Below, piece after piece: positions 9,689 through 19,826 of a stretch of DNA of 64,000 nucleotides. Positions within the stretch are counted from its first letter, which is position 1. Every line of letters begins with the position of its first letter. The stretch comes from Porpolomopsis calyptriformis (Eukaryota > Basidiomycota > Agaricomycetes > Agaricales > Hygrophoraceae), in contig OX621168.1 of the NCBI GenBank assembly GCA_951640195.1, positions 434,001-498,000 of the forward strand, given 5' to 3'. A program made the position numbers and the translations under genes. A model generated the notes under the pieces. That model was given only the letters and a program-made list of their open reading frames with translations, did not search any database and had not been told where the DNA came from.

Positions 9689-12016
9689 TCACGCTTTGTA
9701 TAGTGTGTCCAAGAACGTGGTAGAGAGCTGCCCCACCAACGCTGGACCTACTGCATTCGAGTTTCCAAGGCCTGGGGTATCACGGTTAGCGCCGCGATGA
9801 GAGTTAAATCCTTGAAAGTTCTACGGACCATACAATGCACACATCGCGCCTTTCCCAGATGGATTCAATGTTGCCTCTCTGACTGCATCCTTCAGATCCG
9901 CGATGAATGTATCCACAACGGGGACCGTCAATCTCTGTCGGGCAGTGATGAATAAAAACACGAAAATTGTCTTGTAACTCAGTTACTCACCGTACATGCG
10001 ATATGTACCGCGGCTGGGTTACTCAACGCATTCAAATGCCATCCTCTTTTGAACATCTCATCCCCTACTTCCAAGATGTTCACCGCATCGTCCTTAGAGA
10101 TAAAGGCAATGACGGAGGCTGGTGGCGAGCCAAGCACATCAAGCTCAGGAATGGAATTAATGATAGCATTGGCGATGGTGCGTGTGCAAGTGACGATGGA
10201 GCGGCAGGATTCGAGGTACCCACTTGGACTCGTTGGTAACAATGAATAGACACCAATCAAATACGCACTTGGATCCTATGTATTGCATCGCCGCCCATGT
10301 TCCGGCGATTAGAGCCCCGGGACTAATATTCGATGCATTTCACACAATGCAAGTTTGCAACTAAGCTCAGACATACCGTGATCCTGACATACTCGGGCTG
10401 GCGTAAACACCGCCTTAGATAATGTAGAATTAGCACGAGGTTGCTACATAGAAGAACAAGGTGGGCGGACCTGACCATCTAGGATTTACGTAGTATTGGT
10501 ATTTGCGAAGCTCGCTTGAGCGGTACATTATTACTGAAGAACCCTGCACCAGTGTCATCATTGAGAGCAAATGGGGGATGAGCCTAACCGATATCTACCT
10601 TTGGTGCAAACCCGTACTATTCGTGCGAGATCGGTCATCTTCTGATGCTGTAAGCGATGAAACAAAAACGCAAACCTTATGAGTGTCACAACTGATACTG
10701 GTCACCCCGCGCACCCTGAAGTCGAAAGGTTCGAGTTTAAAGCGTCCATTCTCGCCATCGGATAGACCGGCTATCTCGAGATAAGGCATAATGAAGCTAC
10801 CTAAGCAGCAGTCTACGTGAAGTCCTACATCGCGCGATGCTGCCAAAGCTCCAAGAGCCGTGATATCGTCTTGGTTACCGTCTGGGAAATTGACCGCAGA
10901 ACCAACAATCTAAAAACCGTTCATATCCAAGCTGCAGAAAAAGGAGTGCTGACACCTGCCATTATCGTATTCCTATTTCTGTTAAATGTAGGTCAGGAAA
11001 GGTAGGTCTTAAACAAGACTAAAGACCAACATGGCTCGTTCAACCCTTTTTAGATTGACCTTGCGTGTGTAAGGATCGACGGGGATTGTGTGAACCTTGA
11101 TCTTGAGGTATGCGGCGCCCTTGTCGAAGGCTACGTGCGCGGATGAAGGTAAAATCCTGCAGAAGGACGGATCAGTCTCCACACCTCCACAACAGGGATA
11201 ACAAAACGGTACATTTCAGGTTCGGTGATCCCTTTCGAGTCCCTTGCCCAATCTCTGTGTGTTTTAATGGCCATAATGATCGACTCTGTGCCACCAGACG
11301 TCATCGTCCCAGCCCCATCAGGGTTGTTGTACAGCCTCAAACACATGGAGACAATTTCGGCCTCCATCTTGCGTATGGCGGGGAATACGTCAGGGTGAAG
11401 AGGGTTGGAGACACAATAGTGCTGATACGCTGCAACTATCACTTTCTCGAGATCTTCCCCACCATCTGGGAATGGAATAAGTGGTCGAATGTAACATGAA
11501 TGATTGAAAAAAAGGGGGGTCAGAAATGAAACGCGCACGGTAGACGGCTCCAGAGAGCTTTCCATACTGCCAATGGGCATGAGTGCCCAATTCATGATCC
11601 ATCTTGTCCATTTCCGCGAAAATCCATTCGGGAGATCTGCCTTCGGTAGGTAGCATTAGATGTCGAGTGACATTGGCACCCTTTGGCACTAGCTTATTCT
11701 CGATATCTAGTTTGGCTTTGTCCATTTCCGTTTTCACCTTCTTCTGGACAGAGGGCAGTTGCAACACGAGGAAAAGAATGTGCTGTGATACCCGTTGCTT
11801 TCAAACGGATTGCTATGATCGCAAAAAAATATATCCACACCTCCGTCACCCATTTCCAACATTCTCGAATCGTTGCTGTTACACCTCTCGCTCGAAGATG
11901 ACGTTGCGCTTTGAGATAATGCGACAGTAGCACCCAGACGAACAAGGCCGTCTTCACTCTTTCATAAACAACCCGAGCCAGACGTCCAGCAGATTCCCTC
12001 CGGGGCCGGAAAGGCA
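9689..12016 (-). CDS. DPL1: Sphingosine-1-phosphate lyase
   Basis: A multi-exon PLP-dependent lyase that cleaves phosphorylated long-chain bases to an aldehyde and phosphoethanolamine in the ER. Recognisable pieces in order are: N-terminal hydrophobic segment ([13 protein letters not shown]) then HLRARGV; '[23 protein letters not shown]'; '[12 protein letters not shown]'; '[20 protein letters not shown]'; '[12 protein letters not shown]'; '[14 protein letters not shown]'; and 'SCDTHK', whose Lys is the PLP Schiff-base residue. The C-terminal part is '[13 protein letters not shown]' then, after an intron, '[10 protein letters not shown]...FLDTLYKA' with stop at 9689. The start at 12016 ([12 protein letters not shown]) is the first Met in frame with good context; a longer N-terminus to 12188 is possible. 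It is divergent from the prefoldin gene, with 127 bp between starts. Confidence 0.93.
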
Positions 12017-12143
12017 TTAGTATCGAAGAGAAAGCACAGTATTGAGTGGAAATGTGATCCCAGCGTCGGATGCGAGAATCATGTGTTTGGGCTATCCCGA
12101 GTCGGGCTGCGCGTCTGAGTTTGATCGACATCCACCTCTCGAG

Positions 12144-12747
12144 ATGAGCAGCCTGCGGATGGTATGCTCGATCCCAAGTTACCAGCAAATGCTGACATCC
12201 TGTGTCTTTAGTTGGAGCGACAGGAAGAGAACGATGATGGGGAAGACGTTACTTGGGGTGTGTCGTCTGTTTCCTCAAACACATGCATAACATACCTTCG
12301 CAGAGGATCAGCAACGAATCAGCGCATTCTCCAAACTAAACACCCGTCTTCGGAATATCGAAGAAAAACTAAAGGAGCTCAAGGTAGCCTCGATCCACCC
12401 TGACTTGCCCTGCTTGTTCATCTTTCGTCAAGCAAGAGAAAGAGGCCCTGGAAGATCTTTCTTCTGAACTAGACCTTGTCGACGAGGACGATCTCATCCT
12501 GTGGGCAACTTTTCCCATTCTCTCCTAGACCTTGTTTCCCATTCTCCTTCCCAGGTATAAAGTTGGTGAAGCCTTTTTCCACCTCCCCCACCCACAGGCC
12601 GTCCAACGTATTGGAAAAGACCAAGCAGACATTGACTCGCAAGTGTCCTCTCTTGCTTCATCGGCCGAGGACTGCGAGAAGAAACTGAAGGAGCTCAAGG
12701 TTACCCTTTATGCAAAGTTTGGCCAAGCTATCAATCTGGATGAATAG
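12144..12747 (+). CDS. GIM3: Prefoldin subunit 4
   Basis: Five short exons join in frame: 12144-12161, 12212-12257, 12304-12383, 12433-12500 and 12555-12747. The product starts MSSLRMLERQEENDDGEDVTW, continues EDQQRISAFSKLN, and ends LYAKFGQAINLDE, the conserved ending of the beta-type prefoldin subunit 4. Two heptad-rich helices flank the central 'VGEAFFHLP' beta-hairpin region, as expected. Prefoldin is a hexameric cytosolic chaperone that passes nascent actin and tubulin to the CCT chaperonin. The first exon is only 18 nt. Length (about 134 residues) matches the family. The stop is 79 bp from the end of the convergent muskelin gene. Confidence 0.92.
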
Positions 12748-12826
12748 TCGATTAACGCTTCGCCCGATGGCTAGTGTATTAATACATCCTCTCTACACTA
12801 AAATACTACTGACTGATGCACATGCT

Positions 12827-15800
12827 TCACAATCCTTCGTCCACGTCAACCAAGTCCAACAAATCCTTAGAGGGTTCCTTATCCTCTTCCGAAATAAACT
12901 CTAACAGCGCCTCGAATACTTCCATTCGTTGTGCGAACCAAGCACCAGGTATCGCCCTCGTCCCCTCATCGCGTATTTTAATCTCTTCGGCGTCTTCCTC
13001 CGACCTCAGACGATCCGCACTGACCGAGAGCATGGGCATCGGGCTGCCACGCTCAACCAAGGAAGCGAATTCAGCCATGATCTCGTCCTCGTCGATTTTA
13101 TCCGTCCACATTTCGACAGACGAGTCGGCCCGCGCCCTTTTCTGTGCCGCAGAAATTTCAGGCGTGGCCCTCTCGGATGCCGGCGATTGAGGACCGGAAT
13201 GCGACGGGCTGATCGGTGGGCGGGAGAGTAAATGTGAGAGCAGCATTCGGAAAGATTGAGCTTCGGCCGCGTTGCTGTGATCCACTACACTTGATACTTG
13301 GGTCTGCAGAAAATTGAGAGCCTTGATGGGGGGCAATTCTTCGCACATCTCGCGAAATCTAGAACAATGGAATATAATTAAAAAATCAGCGAATCGGGCG
13401 ATCATAAAACGGGGAACCCACTGCTGCCGCCGGATCTGATAGATAGCGCGACGAATAATTTCATCCGATACTGGCCTGGGAGTGGACGCTCATAAGACGA
13501 CAACCCAGAGAAGTCGGTGACAACCAACCTTTTCAGCCTCATACACCAAAAATCATCCAAACGCCTCTCTTTTCCTGGCTCCTTCCCCTCTACTGGCCCG
13601 GCATTATCATCCTCATCCCCATCAGTTCCGCCCATGCTGCCTCCTCCGCGTTCACTCCGTTCCATACCAGCGCCACCAATTCCTGCGTTCCCCCCATGCA
13701 TGAACACCATCTTCGTATTCGGGTCATAGACAACCTGATGCGCATATCGCGGCAGTGGCTCCTCCACTGTGCGCTCACCTCCTTCCTCGCGTTCAGGGAG
13801 AATTTGTGTCCATTTGCCCGGATGCGTGTCATATCTGTAAACCCAATTGGGCGCCTTGGATAGCAAAATGGTCTCCGAGCCAACTTGTAGGTTCCTCGTT
13901 AAGCCACAAAATCTGGGGAGTGAATATTACTTGAGGGGTGAAATATTAGGGTGGACATGAAAACTTCACGCACACATAAAGCTCTTTCAAATTTGCGTCA
14001 ATAACTGCCCTCTGGGTGAAGCATGCATCCGGTCCGCCGGCCAATGAGAAATTTGAATACAACTCGGTCACGGTATTTGTTGTGATATCGTACGCAAACA
14101 TATCAGATAAGTACTTGTTGTCCCGCTGACCGGCAAATATGAAGAGTGACCGCGAGGATGGTTCCAGGACCATCGAGTGGCCTATGTATCGATATAGTTG
14201 GGTATCTGATTGTAAGAATTACACTTACCAAACCGTGATGGGATGTGTGGTTGAGCCAGATTAGCAGAGTCGGATGGTCTAGTGTAGATTGTGATTAGTA
14301 GGTTCGACTCTGTAAAGCAGGTCACTTACTGCAGCATCCGCCATTTACTTAGCCGAACATTATAACTATACAGCCCGGAGTATTTGATATTGTCCCAATC
14401 GCCGTCAACGACACGACCGCCAAATACGTAGAGAATCTGTGCATCGCAGTCCATCACCATCTGATGATCGAATACAAGGGGCGGGCCACCTGCGGACTAT
14501 TTTCCGTGTTGAAGGTTAGACATGTTACCAATAGCGAAAGCAAACCTGCTCACCGCTGTGTCAAATGACAATAAGTCCCACTTCCCCGCGTCAATTCCAC
14601 GAGTATGGTATCTATAAAACTCGGAGCAGTACACAGCTGTGTTGGAACTACCGCCTGTTTCCTCTGCCGGCTGTCCTGTGGTAGTATTTGCCCCTGTAGG
14701 TTGGGCCTGCGGTACTCCCAACCCAGCTTCTTCATTTTTCGGTTTGACGGAATCTCCGTCTGACAAGCGGCCCAAGAGATAGATACACCCGGTTTTAGAA
14801 TCATAAACCATCTTGTGACACGACCTTGCCCCAGGCCCGTTCTTCTCCTTAGAAGTACAGTGGCTCAGCATGCTCCACCGATTACTTTTGATATCATACA
14901 CCCAGAAGTCGTCCAAACTTTTTTGCCCATCCCATCCACCAAGGAGGTATATCCGTCCCTGCTCGTGGTTGATGCACATCGCGTGTCCGCCCCGTTTGCT
15001 CGGGGAATCACCGTCAGCATCAACAGCGTGCAGACGTTTCCAGATGGCTTGAGGCTGGGAGGCACGAAGATAGGCGTCGAAAAGGCCTGCGTGTGAGATG
15101 CGCTGGAGAATCTGCTCTGCAGCAGCCCAGTCACCTTTGAGGGCCAAGTTCCAGTGAAGGTCGGTAATGAGGGGATGTTCCAGTTGGAGACCGGAACGAG
15201 CGAGAATGGCATGATAGGGTGTGAGCAAACGACGTTGGCGGAGATATTTGAGGACTTGTCGCATTGTGGTCGTTTCACGGTACTGGTGAGAGGGTCAGAA
15301 AAGTATGGTTGGTCAGGTAAAAACTTACTTGGTCGTAGCCAAATTTGACTTGTTCGACATACGATTCATCGATTATTCCAGCCATTTCGAAGTACCATAT
15401 CGATGTATGAAAGCTTTGACCGTGTGCTCTGATAGATGTTAAACAATAGTGGTGTCAGTGTTATGAGAAAGTCTTACGACAGGGGAACAATCTTGACATA
15501 ACGAGTGGGGGAAAGGTGTGTGGCATTATAATTCTTGACGGTAAATGTTTCTGGGGCGGGGTCGTTCTTGAGGCCAGTATGCAAGACCTCGATCATGTGT
15601 TCTTCAGTCGTTCCGGCATAAATTTTGAACTCTTTCATGTTGCATGGATGTGCTGCATGACAAGATCAGAAGTGGAAAATTCAAGTACGGAGAGGCACAC
15701 ACGCTTGTGAAACTGGTGAAATTCAAATGATTGAGTGGCGACTGAATATGAAGAGCGCGCCTAATAACGTACCTTTCCAAACATAACAGTTTCTATATGG

Positions 15801-16058
15801 CAAAGATAAGCTGCTTAGAGTCGCAAATAATTGATCTTACACTCAACTAAGAACACTTGTACAGTCCAGACGCAAAAGAATCCACTGCTTCATAATCGGT
15901 GAAGGGTGTGCTCCGCTCCATCGACTGGCCTGGTTCGAGGGGTTATCTACGAGGATGTTCTCCGCGACATAACGACCACTGTGTTCTGAACATCCCGCGA
16001 TGGAATACCCAAGGGTCGTTAACGGTGGCTCCCTCGGTGAAATCGAGGTTGAAGTCAT
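12827..16058 (-). CDS. Muskelin-like protein (LisH-CTLH-Kelch)
   Basis: A multi-exon gene. The N-terminal exon from 16058 (MTSTSISPRE) carries the muskelin discoidin-type start: 'LGYSIAGCSEHSGRYVAENILVDNP...ASRWSG..'. Next is a LisH/CTLH region: 'VLKYLRQRRLLTPYHAILARSGLQLEHPLITDLHWNLALKGDW'. Kelch repeats follow ('GGHAMCINHEQGRIYLLGGWDG', 'ARSCHKMVYDSKTGCIYLLG', and weaker units in later exons), then an acidic C-terminus ending at 12827. Muskelin is a subunit of the CTLH/GID E3 ubiquitin ligase, where the Kelch propeller recruits substrates. The individual Kelch exons between 13400 and 14500 are separated by short introns and I have not fixed every junction. The gene is divergent from CCR4. 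Confidence 0.88.
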
Positions 16059-16584
16059 GTGCATAAAGCTCATGCCGAAATGACGACACAAATAATTTAA
16101 TTTGCCGAAGATGTCACAGGTGTATTGTCACGCTGCGCCGAATTACTCTCTTGGACCCCCTTTTCTGGTTCTTTCTCTGGTAAAAATCGACGAGGCAAAG
16201 ACCGCTGCACACAAGGCATTGAACGTCAAGATCGAATGCCCGCCAAGTGCTGTCCTTGCCCCATGTTACGACACATAGGGTGTGACAATGTCACAATTAG
16301 CGTGACTTGAAAGCTGTTCGGTGAATTTTGGTCAGTGGATTTGGATTTGCTCACCAACTTTCGTCTGAATATTTCCTTTCGTCTCTTGGCCGCAGAGGAC
16401 AACGTCTAAACACTTTAAAATCGTCAATTTTTTGTCTTATCTTCCTCTGCCTTTTTCTCAGATTTTTTGTTGATTTTTTTTCTTGGCTCGCCACCTTGCT
16501 GTCACTCCGCTTAACGCACACCCAGGAATCGCTCCCTCCTCCCTCTCACACTCCAGATTTCCATCTGGAACCTCGCCCGATGAG

Positions 16585-18988
16585 ATGTATTACCCTCAGC
16601 AATCTCCGGGTCTTGCCCACAAACTACCGACTCATCATGACCAAGCGCCTTGGGTTCGCTCTCACCCTGTTCTTGGCCCACCAGGTACACAACCAACCGT
16701 CGGTCCACCTCCGCCCTCTCCAGGGTATGCCATCTACACCAACGGAAACGTCAATGCCATTCAACACCACCCCGCACATCACCCACTTCCTCTGACAGGC
16801 CATCCCCCTCTCCAACACCACCACCATCAGAGTTCTCTGTCTCACTACTCCGACCCTCCCAATGGCCATACACTTCAGTCACATTCTATTGGCCAAGATT
16901 CTCCGGCTGGCACCTCAAATCAGCAAATCATCACACAACATTGGCAGCAACAACTGCTCAAGTGTGAAGTACGTGTCAATTTAGCTCTCCGCTTCGATAG
17001 CGACTCAGCCGCCCAAACACTGCAGATGGTTCGTTCGTGTCGTTCGCCTCACCATCGTGCTCGAGCTAGCGCAATGGCTTCACGTACTCTCACGAAATCG
17101 GCCATACCCATCACAAATCCCAATATCGTCAAACCAGCTCCGGAACTTAACGGCGGAACAAAAGATGATGAACAACCCACGGAAACGTCGGACGATTCGT
17201 CAAACGCTGTTGTCAATCATCCTTCTTCTACCGTGGCTCCTATTGCAGAAGCGCCTCGACAAACGGCTATCCGGCCACCAGAGAACACTTGGAATTCGCT
17301 AGACATGGGAGGTGTGAACATCAAAAACATTCCTCCGAACTCCGGCCTTTTCACCTTCACCTTCCTGATTAACCTTTATCTGAACCACAACGCTCTTTCG
17401 TCTATCCCATTGCAGATCGCAAAGTTACGGCATCTAGAGCTACTAGACCTGTCAGGGAATAACCTTACATCCATCCCCCCCGAAGTTGGCATGCTCACGC
17501 AGCTCAAGGAACTCTACATTTTTGACAATCATCTTGTCACCCTCCCCCCAGAGATTGGCACTCTTCACCAATTACAGACTCTCGGGATCGAAGGAAATCC
17601 GTTGGATGTATCCCTAAAACAGATAGTTCAGAAGGAGGGTACACCTGCGCTGATCTCGTACCTGCGCGATTCGTGTCCAGTGCCTGCCCCCCCACCGAAC
17701 CGCACCTGGAAGAACTTGATTAGTCAGGCCGAACGCGATGCTATGGCTGCGGACCCTCACTTGGAGACGTTCAGCGTGCTTTGCTACAATATTTTGTGTG
17801 AAAAGTACGCAACAGAGCGGTTATATGGATACACACCATCATGGGCACTATCCTGGGATTACCGCAAGGAAATCATACTGACCGAGGTGATGAACTACAA
17901 CGCGGACTTCTTGTGCTTGCAGGAGGTAGATATTGCGCAGTACGAAGACTACTTCATCAAGCACCTGAAAGAACAAGACTATGAGGGTGTGTATTGGCCC
18001 AAGTCGCGATACAAGACGATGAATGATGCGGATCGGCGGCAGGTAGATGGGTGTGCCACTTTCTACAAGGCATCCAAGTGAGCTGTATATAATCGAGTCA
18101 TCTTGACTTGATGCTGAAGTCGCTATCGCGTAGATATCAGCTCGTGGAAAAGCATCTCATCGAATTCAGCGCAGTGGCGATGCAGCGGCAGGATTTCAAG
18201 AAGACGGACGACATGTTCAATCGAGTGTTGGGCAAAGACAATATCGCCGTCGTTTGTTTGATGGAGAATAAGGAATCGGGAACACGCTTGATCATCGCAA
18301 ATGCGCACATTCACTGGGATCCAGCATTCCGTGATGTTAAACTTGTTCAGGTTGCTCTTCTCCTTGACGAAGTCGACAAGATCGCAAACAATTTCGCCAA
18401 GTATCCCCCACGACTACCGCTCACACCAACGTCGAAAGCACCTGACGGTGACCTATCGCAGGCTTTGTCATCATCGCGGCCACCACCGATGTACACAGAC
18501 GGTACGAAGATTCCACTGATCATCTGCGGCGATTTCAACTCTGTGCCATCGAGTGGTGTATATGAGTTCATGTCGAATGGAACGCTTCCCGCTAACCACG
18601 CGGACTTCATGTCGCACATGTACGGCAAGTACACGTCCGAGGGGCTAAGACATCGGCTCGGGCTGAAAAGCGCTTATGCTGGGACGGGTGAACTCCCCCT
18701 GACCAATTACACGCCAAGCTTCCAAGGCGTGATCGACTATGTGTGGTACTCGATGTCGAATTTAGCAGTGAACGCGGTACTTGGGGAGGTGGATAACCGG
18801 TATCTGGAAAAGGTGGTGGGATTTCCGAATGCACATTTTCCATCAGAGTAGGTTGGATCTGCCGCGAGTGGAATCATTGCTCATAACATGTCTACAGCCA
18901 TGTTTGCGTACTGGGCGAGTTCCGGGTAAAACCACCAAGAGAAAACGCCCCTCGGCCGCCAACAGTCTTCCCCGGCTCACATTCATAG
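16585..18988 (+). CDS. CCR4: CCR4 poly(A) deadenylase, catalytic subunit of CCR4-NOT
   Basis: Four exons: 16585-16968, 17026-18077, 18134-18847 and 18898-18988. The N-terminal region is Pro/His/Gln-rich and disordered. The conserved 'WQQQLLKCE|MVR.CRSPHHRARASAMASR' spans the first intron. Leucine-rich repeats follow (for example 'LYLNHNALSSIP', 'LELLDLSGNNLTSIPPEVG'), which bind the NOT1 scaffold. The endonuclease/exonuclease/phosphatase domain then starts 'FSVLCYNILCEKYA'. Its catalytic landmarks are visible: 'LCLQEVD' (Glu), 'ANAHIHWDP', 'IICGDFNSVPSSGVY', and 'FPSDHVCVLGEF' with the final Asp-His completed across the last intron. The enzyme shortens mRNA poly(A) tails in the cytoplasm. The first intron (57 nt) is a multiple of three and stop-free. 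Confidence 0.95.
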
Positions 18989-19355
18989 GGTTCTTGTCTA
19001 GTAATTCTAGTTTTTTTCTTTATATATTTCACGCATGTCCGGATGTTCCCTCGTACACTGATACATGTACAATTCCAACCCACGCTAAGTATATTTCTCT
19101 TTCTCATACCTTTTTTGCCTCATCCATCGCTCGTTGATACAATTCTGCTATCTCTCTGTCTCGCCTCTCAACTTCACTGTATCGTGTGTGTACAGCGACT
19201 CCCTTTGAAAAATGTTATATTCCACCTCTCTGAATGTAGTGTGTGTCAGTGAAAGGTTGAAGGCGGATGACAGGACGAAGATGGTTTTCTGACATTATCT
19301 TAGTGAAATGTTGAAACTGGGGCGCTGCAATTTGTACACGTTGCGTGTACTCACA

Positions 19356-19594
19356 GACTAATAAAGTCCATAACCTACAGTACAGTGCCTGGCCAGGGGA
19401 TTGGGGTGCTGGATAATGAAGACAATGCTGAAGAATTACCCTTCGACTTTGAGGCCGCCGAACAACGGTGTCAACAGGTAGAATAATTCGAGTGTGCAGC
19501 TTGACTAGTGGATACAAATGGAGGATGCTCGGATTAACTTCGATCCATTTGAGCCTGCTGCGGATCATGGTTTAGAGAGTGGAAGCAGGTTTTA
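19356..19594 (+). other. Coding-like stretch, possible terminal exons of a small gene
   Basis: A plus-strand frame reads 'TVPGQGIGVLDNEDNAEELPFDFEAAEQRC' with an end at CAG followed by GTAGAA (a good donor). It resumes after 'gactag' as 'WIQMEDARINFDPFEPAADHG' to a TAA near 19594. Composition is acidic, non-repetitive and protein-like, and the antisense frame is poorer. I do not recognise it and could not find its 5' exons. It lies 3' of CCR4 and may be a separate small gene or chance. The putative intron between the two pieces is short (about 30 nt), which counts against it. Confidence 0.25.
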
Positions 19595-19826
19595 ATGCAG
19601 GGGAAGAGGAGCCTGGCCAATATCCATGTCGGCACCCATCGATGGTAGCCGTTCGATAGTCAATTTCACATAAACGCGGGCACGTACATCGTAAACATAA
19701 AAACTACAAGGCCCGAACAAACTGAGCGAGAACAATACAAGAAACAAGAGGCAAAAAGAAGGCAGGTACATAGTGGATTGAAACCGGCTTACTAGAAGAA
19801 ACACAGGAGAACTTGTCTTGACACCA

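Noticed and set aside
16483..16584. Upstream extension of CCR4 to a TTG start
   Set aside because: No ATG, and the sequence upstream of ATG 16585 is pyrimidine-rich like a 5' UTR.
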